NCBI RefSeq assembly: GCF_024699925.1
Contig: NZ_JAJOMX010000001.1
Coordinates: forward strand, 4,068,001-4,132,000
DNA: 64,000 bases
Direction of reading: 5' to 3'
Source of the DNA: Mesorhizobium sp. J428
Lineage (GTDB): Bacteria > Pseudomonadota > Alphaproteobacteria > Rhizobiales > Rhizobiaceae
The translations under genes were made by a program, and so were the position numbers. Positions 9,106-19,263 of the stretch are shown here, piece after piece. The notes below the pieces were generated by a model, which saw only the letters and a program-made list of their open reading frames with translations, was not told the origin of the DNA and did no database searches. Position 1 is the stretch's first letter, and each line of letters begins with the position of its first letter.

Positions 9106-10266
9106 TCATCCCTCAGCCATGATCTCGCGGCCGATCAGCCAGCGCCTGATCTCGCTGGTTCCGGCGCCGATCTCGTAGAGCTTGGCATCGCGCAGCAGGC
9201 GGCCGGTGGGGTAGTCGTTGACGTAGCCGTTGCCGCCGAGGAGCTGGATGGCGTCCAGCGCCATGAGTGTTGCCTTTTCGGCGGCGTAGAGCACGCAGCC
9301 GGCGGAGTCCTTTCGCGTGGTCTCGCCGCGGTCGCAGGCCTGGGCCACGGCGTAGACATAGGCTCTGGCCGCGTTCATCGTCGCATACATGTCGGCCAGC
9401 TTGCCCTGGACGAGCTGGAATTCGCCGATCGGCTGGCCGAACTGCTTGCGCTCGTGCACATAGGGCACAGCGACGTCCATGCAGGCGGCCATGATGCCGA
9501 CCGGGCCGGCGGCGAGCACGACGCGCTCGTAGTCGAGCCCGCTCATCAGCACCTCGACGCCACGGCCTTCCTCATGCAGCACGTTCTCGAACGGCACCTC
9601 GACGTCATCGAAGACCAGCTCGCCGGTGTTCGAGCCGCGCATGCCGAGCTTGTCGAGCTTCTGCGCGACCGAAAACCCTTTCGTGGCGGTGTCGAGGATG
9701 AAGGCGGTGATGCCGCGCGAGGCGCGCTCGGGATCGGTCTTGGCATAGACCACCAGGGTGTGCGCATCAGGCCCGTTGGTGATCCACATCTTGGAACCGT
9801 TGAGCACGTAGCGGTCGTTCCTTTTCTCGGCCCGCAGCCGCATCGACACGACATCGGACCCCGATCCGCTCTCCGACATGGCGAGTGCGCCGACATGCTC
9901 GCCGGAACAGAGCGCTGGCAGGAAGCGCTGCTTCTGCTCAACCGTGCCCCAGCGGGTGATCTGGTTGACGCAGAGGTTCGAATGCGCGCCATAGGACAGG
10001 CCGACCGAGGCCGAAGCACGCGAAATTTCCTCTACGGCGATTACCTGCGCGAGGTAGCCAAGCCCCGTGCCGCCGAAATCGGGCTCGGCGGTGATGCCGA
10101 GCAGGCCGAGATCGCCGAACTCTTTCCAGAGCTGTTGCGGGAACTCGTTTGAGCGGTCGATGCCGGCGGCTAGCGGCGCGATGCGCTCCTGCGCAAAGCG
10201 GCGCACCAGGTCGCGCAGCGCGTCGATCTCCTCGCCGAGGCCGAAATTGAGCGTATTGGTATACAT
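9106..10266 (-). CDS. ivd: isovaleryl-CoA dehydrogenase
   Basis: A 386-residue FAD acyl-CoA dehydrogenase that oxidises isovaleryl-CoA to 3-methylcrotonyl-CoA in leucine catabolism. The flavin-binding [14 protein letters not shown] and the substrate-side KMWITNG motifs are intact. The catalytic base Glu247 lies in [11 protein letters not shown], the placement that separates isovaleryl-CoA dehydrogenases from most acyl-CoA dehydrogenases. The product feeds the carboxylase whose beta subunit is at 6022-7629. A TetR gene lies just upstream on the same strand and is the probable local regulator. Confidence 0.93.
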   Translation of the reverse strand: MYTNTLNFGLGEEIDALRDLVRRFAQERIAPLAAGIDRSNEFPQQLWKEFGDLGLLGITAEPDFGGTGLGYLAQVIAVEEISRASASVGLSYGAHSNLCVNQITRWGTVEQKQRFLPALCSGEHVGALAMSESGSGSDVVSMRLRAEKRNDRYVLNGSKMWITNGPDAHTLVVYAKTDPERASRGITAFILDTATKGFSVAQKLDKLGMRGSNTGELVFDDVEVPFENVLHEEGRGVEVLMSGLDYERVVLAAGPVGIMAACMDVAVPYVHERKQFGQPIGEFQLVQGKLADMYATMNAARAYVYAVAQACDRGETTRKDSAGCVLYAAEKATLMALDAIQLLGGNGYVNDYPTGRLLRDAKLYEIGAGTSEIRRWLIGREIMAEG

Positions 10267-10964
10267 GTCGCTCCTCCTGACGGTGCCAATCTATCCCCGC
10301 GCCTTGCCCTTCCCCGCAGCCGGAAGGGGGAGGGGTAAGGGGTAGGGGTGTCTCCCAAAATTCCCGTCGCCGACGCCGCGCCCACCAGCCGCATCGTCAT
10401 CGTGTGGTAGGTCTCCGCCACTTCCTCGACCGACAGGCGCTCGTCGGGGCGGAACCAGACGATGACGCCGGTGATCATCTGGATGATCGCCATGGCGGTG
10501 AGCCCGACGTCATCGATGGCGAAGGCGCCGCTCTCGGCTCCCTCGCGCAGGATCCGGCGCAGCTCCTTCTCATAGGAGTTTCGCAGCCGCAGGATTTCAG
10601 TCAGCCGAGCCGGCGACAGGCTCCTGAGCTCGAGGTTCGAGACATGCGTCGAATGCCGCCGCGCGACGTGGAAGGCGATATGGTTGCGCACGAAGGCCGA
10701 CAGGCCGCCTCGCGGATCGCGCGCCAGCGGCCGGGCCGCCTCCCAGGACGCGATCAGGCCTTCCATATGCTCGCGCATCAGCGTGAAGAGCAGGTCTTCC
10801 TTGGTGGGGAAGTAACGGTAGAGCGCGGCGGCCTGCACGCCGACCTCCTCGCCGAGCTGGCGCATCGACACCGCGTCGTAGCCGTGTCGCGCGATCAGCT
10901 TCAGCGCCGCCTCGCGGATCGCCGCCTCGGTGCGTTCGCCGTCGGATCCCGTCGTGCGCGCCAT
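10170..10964 (-). CDS. TetR/AcrR family transcriptional regulator with repeat-derived C-terminal tail
   Basis: The helix-turn-helix domain is at residues about 12-58 ([41 protein letters not shown]), followed by a TetR ligand domain. GGGAGGAG sits 3 bases before the ATG. A normal protein would end near residue 200. Here the frame continues for about 60 more residues through a GC-rich repeat (10305-10355) and into the first 97 bases of ivd, so the tail looks accidental. Its position next to ivd suggests control of leucine/acyl-CoA catabolism; this is an inference. Confidence 0.8.
   Translation of the reverse strand: MARTTGSDGERTEAAIREAALKLIARHGYDAVSMRQLGEEVGVQAAALYRYFPTKEDLLFTLMREHMEGLIASWEAARPLARDPRGGLSAFVRNHIAFHVARRHSTHVSNLELRSLSPARLTEILRLRNSYEKELRRILREGAESGAFAIDDVGLTAMAIIQMITGVIVWFRPDERLSVEEVAETYHTMTMRLVGAASATGILGDTPTPYPSPFRLRGRARRGDRLAPSGGATCIPIRSISASARRSTRCATWCAALRRSASRR
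10307..10355. repeat. GC-rich palindromic intergenic repeat
   Basis: CCCTTCC (10307-10313) pairs with GGAAGGG (10322-10328), followed by G-rich near-repeats (gaggggtaaggggtaggggtg). Such elements are common between rhizobial genes. Here it lies inside the read-through part of the TetR frame and just upstream of the ivd start. Confidence 0.55.
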
Positions 10965-11183
10965 GAGCTCCTCCCAACAAATGCAGTAATAAAACGATCG
11001 TTCATTTAATTCAAGATGACTCGGCCGGTGTGACGACGGTGGCCCGCGGAACGACCGCTCCGCCTGCATATATGTGAAGCGGAAACGGAAGGCTGGCGTT
11101 TCGAAGCCGGGTCGGGCATCTGAGGACGGCATCCGTCCCCGCTGTGTCGAGGCCGGGCCGGACCGTTTGATGGAGGATAAGCG

Positions 11184-12197
11184 ATGCCCACGAATACAAG
11201 GATCGTTCTCGCCGCCAGGCCGCAGGGCCGTCCGAAGCCGACCGATTTCCGCATCGAGACGGTCGATGCGCCGCAACCGGCGGAGGGCGAGGTGCTGCTG
11301 AAGATTCTCTATCTCTCGCTCGACCCCTACATGCGCGGCCGTATGAACGACGCCAAATCCTACGCCAAGCCGGTGGACATCGACGCGGTGATGGAAGGCG
11401 GCACGGTTGCCGAGGTGGTGGCGTCGCGAAATCCGAAATTCGCCGTGGGCGACGTCGTGCTGTCCCATTCGGGCTGGCAGAGCTTTGCGATCTCCGATGG
11501 CGCGGGGCTGCGGAAGCTCGATGCCTCCGCCGCACCGTTGACCACCGCGCTCGGCGTGCTGGGCATGCCGGGCTTCACCGCCTATTCCGGCCTGCTCACC
11601 ATCGGCAAGCCGAAGCCGGGCGAGACGGTCGTGGTGGCGGCGGCGAGCGGCGCGGTCGGCTCGGTCGTCGGGCAGATCGCGCGCATCAAGGGCGCGCGCG
11701 CCGTCGGCATCGCGGGCGGACCGGAGAAATGCGCCTTCGTGCGCAACGAACTTCGCTTCGACGCCGTGGTGGACCATCGGTCACCGGACTTCGCCGCCGA
11801 GCTGAAGGCCGCCTCCCCGGACGGGATCGACGTCTATTTCGAGAATGTCGGCGGCCATGTCTGGGATGCCGTCTTCCCGCTGCTGAACGAGTTTGCGCGC
11901 ATTCCGGTCTGCGGGCTGATCGCTCAGTATAACGCCACCGAGCATGCGGGAACGGACCGCCTGCCGACGATGATGCGCGAGGTGCTGAGCCGCAGCCTCA
12001 ACATCCGCGGCTTCATCCAGCGCGAGTTCGTCGACCAGCGGAAGGATTTCTATCGCGACATGGCGGGCTGGATCGCGGATGGCTCCGTGCGCTACCGTGA
12101 AGACATCGTCGACGGCCTTGAGAACGCGCCGCAGGCCTTCATGGGCCTGCTGGAGGGCAAGAACTTCGGCAAGCTGGTGGTGCGCGTCGCGTCGTAG
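11184..12197 (+). CDS. NADP-dependent MDR-family reductase (CurA/PTGR-like)
   Basis: A 337-residue zinc-independent medium-chain reductase. It opens with the family's L-S-L-D-P-Y-M-R-G-R-M motif and has the nucleotide-binding loop A-A-A-S-G-A-V-G-S-V-V-G-Q (about residues 153-165) and F-E-N-V-G-G. Relatives reduce the C=C bond of enones and enals with NADPH (curcumin reductase, prostaglandin/leukotriene reductases). The physiological substrate here is unknown. GGAGGATAAGCG precedes the ATG. It diverges from the TetR gene, which could also regulate it. Confidence 0.9.
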   Translation: MPTNTRIVLAARPQGRPKPTDFRIETVDAPQPAEGEVLLKILYLSLDPYMRGRMNDAKSYAKPVDIDAVMEGGTVAEVVASRNPKFAVGDVVLSHSGWQSFAISDGAGLRKLDASAAPLTTALGVLGMPGFTAYSGLLTIGKPKPGETVVVAAASGAVGSVVGQIARIKGARAVGIAGGPEKCAFVRNELRFDAVVDHRSPDFAAELKAASPDGIDVYFENVGGHVWDAVFPLLNEFARIPVCGLIAQYNATEHAGTDRLPTMMREVLSRSLNIRGFIQREFVDQRKDFYRDMAGWIADGSVRYREDIVDGLENAPQAFMGLLEGKNFGKLVVRVAS

Positions 12198-12213
12198 GCG
12201 GTGCGCACTTCAG

Positions 12214-13323
12214 TCAGTTGCCGCGCGCGGTGGCCAGAGCGCCCGGCAGTTCCTCGGCGAAGATGGCGAGCTCTTCTTCCGGACCGGTGCTGACCCGGAT
12301 GCAGCGGTCGAGCCTAGGGGCCATCGGCTTGCGCACGAACACGTCGCGGTCGATCAGCGATTGCATGACCTTCAGGGCGAAGGCGCCGTCGCCGCCGCAA
12401 TCGATCGTGACGAAGTTCGTCGCGGAAGGCAGCGCGGCGAGGCCGTTGTCCGATGTGATGCCCTCGATGCGCCGTCGGCCGTCGGCGATGCGTTCCAGCA
12501 CCTCCGCGAGCCATGCTTGGTCCTCGACCGCCGCGGCGGCCGCGACCTGCGTCATCCGGCTCATGCCGAAATGGTTGCGCACCTTGTCAAATGCGCGGAT
12601 CGTCTCGGCCTCGCCGATCGCATAGCCGCAGCGCATGCCGGCAAGCCCGTAGGCCTTGGAGAAGGTGCGCATGCGCAGCACGTTCGGCCGGGCGATGTCG
12701 AGGGGAGGGCGTGAGGAAGCGGGTGCCATCTCCGTATAGGCCTCGTCGAGCACGAGCAGCGTCGTGTCCGGCAGCGCCTCTATGAAACGCTGGATCTCGC
12801 CGCCCTCCCACCATGTGCCCATCGGATTGTCCGGATTGGCGAGATAGACGAGCGGTGCTGCCTCGCGCTCCACGGCATCGAGCAGCGCCTCGATGTCCTC
12901 GCGGTCATCGCGATAGGGCGCGGCAACGAGCCGGCCGCCGAAACCCGCGACGTGATAATTGAAGGTGGGATAAGCGCCGAGCGAGGTGACGACCGGCTGC
13001 CCCGGTTCGACGAAGAGGCGCACGATGAGGCCGAGCAGGCCGTCGATGCCTTCGCCGATCATGATGTTTTCGGGCGCGACGCCATGATGGGAGGCCACCA
13101 GCTGCCGCAACTCGTGGTTCTCGGGGTCGCAGTATTTCCACATCTCAGGTGCTGCCGCTGCGATCGCGGCCGCGACGCGCGGCGACGCGCCGAAGCCGTT
13201 TTCGTTGGCGCCGATCCGGGCGCGGAACGGCCGTCCGCGCTGCCGCTCCTGTGTTTCCGGTCCGACGAAGGGAACCGTGGCCGGCAGCGACTGGGCAAGG
13301 GAGGTGAGGCGGGGGCGGCTCAT
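12214..13323 (-). CDS. HisC-like pyridoxal-phosphate aminotransferase
   Basis: A 369-residue class I/II aminotransferase close to histidinol-phosphate aminotransferases. The R-I-G-A-N-E-N-G-F-G-x-S-P opening, N-P-D-N-P-M-G-T, D-E-A-Y and the PLP lysine in TFSKAYGLAGMRCG are all present. It is not in a his operon, so it may be a paralogue acting on aromatic or other amino acids rather than the biosynthetic HisC. It is convergent with the reductase gene, with 16 bases between stops. Confidence 0.85.
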   Translation of the reverse strand: MSRPRLTSLAQSLPATVPFVGPETQERQRGRPFRARIGANENGFGASPRVAAAIAAAAPEMWKYCDPENHELRQLVASHHGVAPENIMIGEGIDGLLGLIVRLFVEPGQPVVTSLGAYPTFNYHVAGFGGRLVAAPYRDDREDIEALLDAVEREAAPLVYLANPDNPMGTWWEGGEIQRFIEALPDTTLLVLDEAYTEMAPASSRPPLDIARPNVLRMRTFSKAYGLAGMRCGYAIGEAETIRAFDKVRNHFGMSRMTQVAAAAAVEDQAWLAEVLERIADGRRRIEGITSDNGLAALPSATNFVTIDCGGDGAFALKVMQSLIDRDVFVRKPMAPRLDRCIRVSTGPEEELAIFAEELPGALATARGN

Positions 13324-13387
13324 GCGGGAGGCTCTGTTGTTTGCACTTCCTTAGAGAAATAGGAGGTTGGCAACAATCGCCCTGAGC

Positions 13388-13415
13388 AGAAAAGGCCCGG
13401 CACACGGCCGGGCCT
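13388..13415 (-). terminator. rho-independent terminator of porin 1
   Basis: On the minus strand AGGCCCGGC (13393-13401) pairs with GCCGGGCCT (13407-13415) and is followed by TTTTCT. It lies about 25 bases after the porin stop. Confidence 0.8.
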
Positions 13416-13438
13416 CTCCAAAGGATCGTCTGTGCGGC

Positions 13439-14584
13439 TCAGAACGAGCGCTGGAAGCGCAGGTAGCCCGAAACGGTGCCGCTAAGCGTCTCGATCTTGT
13501 CATGCTGGATTTCCGAGCGGACCTCGAAGTCGGTCACGGGCACCCAGACCAGCGACAGTTCGGCCGAATGACCGTCCAGGCCGGTCTTCACGTCCGTGCC
13601 GCCAATGTAGAAGTCGCTGAAATGCTGATAGCCGACCGAGGCGCCGAACGTGTCGGTGAACTGATGCCCGTAGGAGGCCAGGATCGACCATTCGGAATTG
13701 CCGTTACCACCATTGATCGTTTCGAAGGCAGTGGCGGCAGGGCCGTGCAGCGTGCCGTAGGTGTGATCGCCGTCGGCATAGTAGCCGATCAGGCGGAAGG
13801 ACGAGCCTTCCATGTTCGGCACGTTGACCTGCAGGCCGAGCGAACCCGCGAAGCCGCCGCTGTTGGTGCCGGGAACACCACCGAGGACGTAGGACGAACC
13901 GTCAAAGCTCTCAGCGTAGCCAACACGCCCCCAGACGCCACCCCAGCCGGCTGCATAGCCGAGCACGCCGACGACGTCGGGCATGTAGCCCTCACCGGCC
14001 AGCGCGTCGTCCTCGAGCGACAGCACGCCGAAGAAGCCATTGCGCTCGAAATTGTACTGCATGATCGCGCGCTGCTGGTCGCCATAGGACATGGAGTTGT
14101 CCGAGTGCGAGCCGGTAGTCGCGACGTCGCCGACGACTGTGTCGGCCCAGGCCGATTCGGAGTAGCCAGCACGGAAGCCTCCGAGGCTGAGCCAGGCCTG
14201 ATCGGCGCGGACTGGCCCGTCGTTGACGCCGTTCCACGACGCCTGGAAGCGGATGTAGGAACGCAGTGTGCCCCATTCGGTCTCGGAGCGAGCATCAAAG
14301 TTGAGACGGGCACGTACCGTCTTGTCCCATGCGTCCACGGCGAAGCCGTTATAGTTCGGCGTCTCGCCATCGCTGGAGGTGCCGATCTGGTAGCGGACAT
14401 AACCGGAAATGCGCAGGCAGGTTTGGGTACCTGGAATGTAGAAGAAGCCGGCGCCATAGACGTCGCAGATACGGACGTATTCAATGGGTTCAGGCTCGGG
14501 AGCCATCACGGCGTCGGCGGCATACGCCGACATGGCTGAGGCCGCCAACATGGCTGCGGCTGAGGTGTAGCTGAGAATTCGCAT
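13439..14584 (-). CDS. outer membrane porin (Omp2b-like), porin 1
   Basis: A 381-residue porin with a signal peptide (cleavage near AYA-AD) and the rhizobial mature start [43 protein letters not shown], a two-cysteine motif of the family. The rest is alternating beta strands ending in the C-terminal Phe needed for BAM assembly. It would form a general diffusion channel. It is first of three related porins in tandem and most like the second, with long stretches that are identical at protein level. Confidence 0.93.
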   Translation of the reverse strand: MRILSYTSAAAMLAASAMSAYAADAVMAPEPEPIEYVRICDVYGAGFFYIPGTQTCLRISGYVRYQIGTSSDGETPNYNGFAVDAWDKTVRARLNFDARSETEWGTLRSYIRFQASWNGVNDGPVRADQAWLSLGGFRAGYSESAWADTVVGDVATTGSHSDNSMSYGDQQRAIMQYNFERNGFFGVLSLEDDALAGEGYMPDVVGVLGYAAGWGGVWGRVGYAESFDGSSYVLGGVPGTNSGGFAGSLGLQVNVPNMEGSSFRLIGYYADGDHTYGTLHGPAATAFETINGGNGNSEWSILASYGHQFTDTFGASVGYQHFSDFYIGGTDVKTGLDGHSAELSLVWVPVTDFEVRSEIQHDKIETLSGTVSGYLRFQRSF

Positions 14585-14825
14585 ATTTTACCCTTCTGAC
14601 GAGCCGATCCGCAAATCTGGAGTCACCCGCTTGGGGGAATTCGGCAGGATGAAACGACAGCAGAACTGCTGCAGGCGGATGAACGGCTCCGGCCCTTCTG
14701 GATTCCCGTTCGAGGAACGAATAGAGGGCTTCGTTCTTGGTTTTGTGACTGTCGTATGAACTGTGCAATGAAATGAGAGGTGAGGCACACAGGACACACA
14801 CTTCTCCTTGCGTCTTCGCAACGCC

Positions 14826-14849
14826 GAAAGCCCGGCCAAAGGCCGGGCT
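14826..14849 (-). terminator. rho-independent terminator of porin 2
   Basis: On the minus strand AGCCCGGCC (14829-14837) and GGCCGGGCT (14841-14849) form a 9-bp stem with a 3-base loop, followed by TTTC. It lies about 20 bases past the porin 2 stop. Confidence 0.8.
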
Positions 14850-14869
14850 GGAATTGATGGACGCTGTGC

Positions 14870-16017
14870 TTAGAAGAAGCGGGTGAACCGCAGGTAGCCG
14901 GACACGGTTCCGTCCAGCGTCTCGATCTTGTCGTGCTGGACCTCGGAGCGGACCTCGAAGTTCGTCACCGGCACCCAGACCAGCGACAGTTCGGCCGAGT
15001 GGCCGTCCAGGCCGGTCTTCACGTCGGTACCGCCCCAGTAGAAATCGCTGAAATACTGATAGCCGACCGAGGCCCCGAACGTCTCGGTGAACTGATGCCC
15101 GTAGGACGCCAGGATCGACCATTCGGAGTTTCCGTTGCCACCATAAATCGTTTCGAAGGCAGTGGCGGCAGGGCCGTGCAGCGTGCCGTAGGTGTGGTCG
15201 CCGTCCGCGTAGTAGCCGATCAGTCGGAACGACGAGCCTTCCATGTTCGGGACGTTGACCTGAAGGCCGAGCGAACCAGCGAAGCCGCCGCTGTTGGTGC
15301 CGGGAACACCACCTAGGACGTAGGACGAACCGTCAAAACTCTCGGTGTAGCCGACGCGACCCCAGACTCCGCCCCATCCGGCTGCATAGCCGAGGACCGC
15401 GACAGCGTCGGGCACGTAACCCTCTCCGGCTAGCGCGTCGTCTTCCAGCGACAGCACGCCGAAGAAGCCGTTGCGCTCGAAATTGTATCTGCATGATCGC
15501 GCGGCGCTGGTCGCCGAAGGACATTGCGTTGTCGGAATGCGATCCGAACGTCCCCACCTCGCCGACGACCGTGTCGGACCAGGCCGATTCGGAATAGCCG
15601 GCGCGGAAGCCGCCGAGGCTCAGCCATGCCTGGTGGGCCGTGACCTCACCATCGCCGACGCCGTTCCAGTCGGCCTGGAAGCGGATGTAGGAGCGCAAGG
15701 TGCCCCATTCCGTCTCCGAGCGGGCGTCGAAATTCACCCGCGCGCGCACGCCCTTGTTCCAGCCGTCCGGCTCGAAGCCATTGTAGTTGGGCGTCTCGCC
15801 ATCGCTTGCCGCGCCGATCTGGGTACCAGACATAGCCGGAGATCTGCAGGCAGGTCTCGGTGCCGGGGATGTAGAAGAAGCCGGCGCCATAGGCATCGCA
15901 CACACGGACATATTCGACCGGCTCGGGTTCAGGCGCCAGCACCGCGTCCGCCGCGAATACGACGCCGGGCGACACCGACAGCGCGCCGGCGATGGAGAGG
16001 AGTTTCAAGGACTTCAT
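14870..16017 (-). pseudogene. outer membrane porin 2, two frameshifts
   Basis: The complete porin can be read only by changing frame twice. The N-terminal part (signal peptide to SGYVWY) shifts near 15822, where an extra G gives CTGGGTACCAG; porin 3 has CTGGTACCA at the same place. A second extra T near 15488 (ttgtatctgc; porin 1 has ttgtactgc) breaks the middle. Joined, the product is a full-length porin ending in YLRFTRFF, nearly identical to porin 1 after the second site. Single-base insertions in an otherwise perfect gene suggest recent loss or a sequencing error. Confidence 0.88.
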
Positions 16018-16280
16018 GGTTGACCCCGGTTATGTTGCATTGCGCCGGGCTGACGTGGATCTGTCGGGGCCCCGGCATACGCACGCTGCGGACACATGGT
16101 CCGAATGGTGCGTAATGTAATAACATTACACAGCTATATGATGGCGCGAAAGCGCTAGTTTCAGCTGGCGAGGATGTCACGCCTCAGAAGTGCATTCCTG
16201 CAACACCTGAAACGCCGACGATCGCTCGCCTATAGAATATACATGATAAAAATTATCAAGATATTTTGTGCCGCCTTCAA

Positions 16281-17449
16281 TCACAAACGCGCCGCTATTT
16301 GTGACAGCATGGCAAAATCCAGCACCGTCGCGGCCTCGTCGCTCGGCAGCGGCACGGTCGAGAACTTGACGATCACCACCCTGGAGACGGGGTCGATCAA
16401 AAGGCGCTGCCCGTGGATACCTTCTCCCGCGAAGTGGTCATGCGGCGTGCCGAGCTGGTACCCAGCACGACCTGTAGCGTCCGTCCGGGAAGGAGGCGGA
16501 AAAATTTCCGTCGATCCAGGCCTGCCGGTCTCCGTTCCTGCGCATATCGTCGATCCAATCGCCTGGAATGACCTGCTGTCCGTCGTGACGGCCTCCATCG
16601 AGCACGAGCTGGCCAAAACGCGCCAGGTCGCGTGCCGTCACGCACATTCCTCCTGCGGCACGGGCCGCACCAATGCGATCGACGGTGACATAAGCAGGCC
16701 CACGAGCGCCCATCGGCGTCCAAAGCCGGTCGCGCATTGTACTCGTGCAATCGGATTCCGGTGGCGCGCTCGATCACGATGCCGAGCATGTCCGTGTTGG
16801 GGGAGGCATAGGCGAAGACTTTCCCGTGCGGTCCGTCGGCTTTGGGCAGCCCGATCAGCACGGCTTCCATGCTTTCCGGCTTCGTTCCGGACCTCTCCGG
16901 GTTCCACAGCATCGAACGGCGGTAGCGATCGAAGTCGCCTTCGAGGTCCAGATAGTCTTCGACGAAACCCAGGCTGACGGTCATGTCGAAGAGGTGCCGC
17001 ACGGTGGCCGTTTCGTAAGCCGAGCCCGCTGGAACCTGCACATAGTTCGACACCGGCGCCGACGGATCGAGCTTGCCGTCGCCGACGGCGATCCCTGCCA
17101 GCATGCCCGTCACGGATTTCGAGATGGAAAATATGAGGTGCGGTCGGACTGTCGATCCGTGGGGCGCGTTCCATTCGGCAACGACGTTGCCGTTGCGCAT
17201 TGCGACAAAGCAGTCGCCATGTGCCAGGGCGAGGTGCTCGGCGGCCGGTACCTGTGTTCCATCCGGCCGCGTCAGCGTCATGGTCTCCAGGCGTGATGCG
17301 CCCGGGCTGCCCGCATTGCTCTCAATCCCGCTGGTAATCGTCGCGGTTGGAACGAATTCGCTGACGTTGGCAAAGCTCCATCGATGATACGGCGCCTCGC
17401 GCCAGTTCGAGAGCGTGATGTTCTGGCGAGTAAAGGGAATGGCTGTCAT
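16281..17449 (-). pseudogene. serine hydrolase, beta-lactamase class C family, frameshifted
   Basis: The protein starts MTAIPFTRQNITLSNWREAPYHRW and contains the class C serine motif S-I-S-K (FSISKSVTGMLAG) and a Y-A-S-P-N loop. The frame breaks near 16740 (after ATGIRLHEY; it resumes at MRDRLWTPMG) and again near 16460 (an extra G, then YQLGTPHDHFAGEGIHGQ). Joined, it runs about 390 residues to ...AMLSQIAARL. The family covers penicillin-binding-protein-like esterases and peptidases; the substrate is unknown. It lies between porins 2 and 3. Confidence 0.85.
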
Positions 17450-17524
17450 CGGGAGGATCTCAGTGCGCAGACACTATTGCGTCGCGAGCGCGGTCCGGCA
17501 ATCCCGATCGGGTTGGTTCAGCCG

Positions 17525-17556
17525 GAAAAGAAAAACCCGGCGGTTGCCCGCCGGGT
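17525..17556 (-). terminator. rho-independent terminator of porin 3
   Basis: On the minus strand ACCCGGCG (17535-17542) pairs with CGCCGGGT (17549-17556) over a 6-base loop and is followed by TTTTTCTTTT. This is the strongest terminator in the window. Confidence 0.85.
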
Positions 17557-17588
17557 CTTCTGGATATCACGCTGATCTGATCTGTCGA

Positions 17589-18710
17589 TCAGAAGAAGCG
17601 GGTGAAGCGGAGGATGCCGGAAAGCGTGCCGTCCTCAAGATCATTATCGTCATAATTGAGTTCGGTCCGAACCTCGAAGTTCGTGACCGGCACCCACACC
17701 AAGCCGAGGTCAGCAGACCAGCCATCGACGCCCGACGAAATATCAGTTCCGGCGAGGTAGAAATCGTTGAAATACTGCACGCCGACCGATGCCCCGAAGG
17801 TCTCGGTGAACTGGTGATAGTAAGACGCCAGCACAGACCATTCGGAGTTGCCCATGGTGGAATAGGCAGTCCAACTGCTGCCAGCACCATACTGATGGTC
17901 ACCATCAGCATAGTAGCCGATCAGTCGGAAGGACGAACCTGGCATGTTCGGCACGTTGATCTGGGTGCCGATCGAAGCCGCGAAGCCACCATCGTTTACA
18001 CCGCCAAAGCCATCCGGGGTGCCATCAAAGCTCTCATCGTATGCCGCACGCGCCCACACGGCGCCCCAGTCGGCACCGTATCCAATCAACGCCACGACAT
18101 CAGGCACATACCCTTCGCCGTCCAACGTATCGTCTTCCAGCGAAATCGTGCCGAAGAAGCCATTGGAGGAGAAGTTATACTGAATCAGAGCACGCTGCTG
18201 GTAACCGTAATAGAGGCCACCCCAAGTGTGCGAACCGAAGCTCGAAATACCATTGACTGTCTCGGCCCAAGCCGATTCGGTGTAACCCATCCGAAGGCCA
18301 CCCAATTCGATGAAAGCCTGATCAGCTGCGACTTTGCCGTCGCCGACGCCGTTCCAGTCAGCCTGGAACCGAATATAGGAGCGGAGAGTACCCCACTCGG
18401 TCTCAGACCGCGCGTCGAAGTTCACACGAGCGCGCACGCTCTTGTTCCATCCGTCACGGGCAAAAGCCCAATAGTTCGGAGTGTCACCAGCGCCCTCGCT
18501 TGTCGCACCGATCTGGTACCACACATAGCCCGAGATCTGCAGGCAGGTTTCGGTGCCGGGGATGTAGAAGAAGCCCGAACCATAGGCGTCGCAGACGCGA
18601 ACATATTCCACCGGCTCCGGCTCGGGCGCCATGACGGCGTCCGCGGCATTCGCACTGGTCGCCGCTGCGAGGGCAGCCGCCGAGCCGAGAAGAAGGCCCC
18701 TAATATTCAT
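17589..18710 (-). CDS. outer membrane porin (Omp2b-like), porin 3
   Basis: A 373-residue porin: signal peptide MNIRGLLLGSAAALAAATSANA, then [46 protein letters not shown] and beta strands to a terminal Phe. The start at 18710 has GGAG about 10 bases upstream; the open frame beyond it to 19193 lacks porin features. It is less similar to porins 1 and 2 than they are to each other (different loop sequences around GGVNDGGFAASIG). It probably has its own promoter in the long upstream spacer. Confidence 0.93.
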   Translation of the reverse strand: MNIRGLLLGSAAALAAATSANAADAVMAPEPEPVEYVRVCDAYGSGFFYIPGTETCLQISGYVWYQIGATSEGAGDTPNYWAFARDGWNKSVRARVNFDARSETEWGTLRSYIRFQADWNGVGDGKVAADQAFIELGGLRMGYTESAWAETVNGISSFGSHTWGGLYYGYQQRALIQYNFSSNGFFGTISLEDDTLDGEGYVPDVVALIGYGADWGAVWARAAYDESFDGTPDGFGGVNDGGFAASIGTQINVPNMPGSSFRLIGYYADGDHQYGAGSSWTAYSTMGNSEWSVLASYYHQFTETFGASVGVQYFNDFYLAGTDISSGVDGWSADLGLVWVPVTNFEVRTELNYDDNDLEDGTLSGILRFTRFF

Positions 18711-19092
18711 TGTTATGCTCTCCGTTTCGAACTGTTCCCGAAAGCGCCAGCGGTCGGCTGCTGTGCGTCCCTTGCCGAATTTGTGCGGGACTTCTTTTGC
18801 CAGTTCAACAGGAACGTCGCCGTTTGGCCGCATTTCCGGCCAGTTGCGGCGGCTCTGTTGCGGAAATGTGACTGTTGGCTGACTGCGAATTGTGCAGATG
18901 GCGTGGTTTCGGTCGCTCTGCACCCGGCATTGGCTAGTTGCGCGCATTTTCAGGGGACTAGTCAATCGGTCGAACCGTTTCGAATCGCTGGAGAATCGGC
19001 AAACTGAAGCACGTCGCTCCCTCCGCTCTGTCTGGTTCGCCGCTGTGCCGCGCAATTGACCGCGCCCGGGCGGCTTGTTACGAGATTCCCGC
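18711..19092. other. intergenic region, porin 3 leader side
   Basis: About 380 bases between porin 3 (leftward) and the cobalamin riboswitch (rightward). No supported gene is visible. It should contain the porin 3 promoter, probably a long 5' leader, and the btu operon promoter. Confidence 0.5.
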
Positions 19093-19263
19093 CGAAGGTT
19101 TCCGCGTCCTCGGGGCGCGGATGAAAAGGGAATACGGAACGGGATCGTCCCCAGGCCGTAGCTGCCCCCGCAACTGTGAACGGTGAGGCGCATTCACGAA
19201 GCCACTGGGCGCAATGCCCGGGAAGGCGAATGCGCCGACGAGCCGTGAGCCAGGAGACCTGCC
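19093..19263 (+). promoter_or_regulatory. cobalamin (AdoCbl) riboswitch
   Basis: The conserved elements occur in order: AAAAGGGAATACGG, GCTGCCCCCGCAACTGTGA, GCCACTG, CGGGAAGGC and the B12 box GAGCCAGGAGACCTGCC (19247-19263). It lies 140 bases before btuB. No terminator stem follows. Instead CCCCACC (19352-19358) can pair with GGTGGGG (19390-19396), which holds the btuB ribosome site, so control is probably at translation initiation. Confidence 0.95.

Noticed and set aside
9070..10152. Long plus-strand frame opposite isovaleryl-CoA dehydrogenase
   Set aside because: No family features; the minus strand encodes a full-length, motif-complete enzyme.
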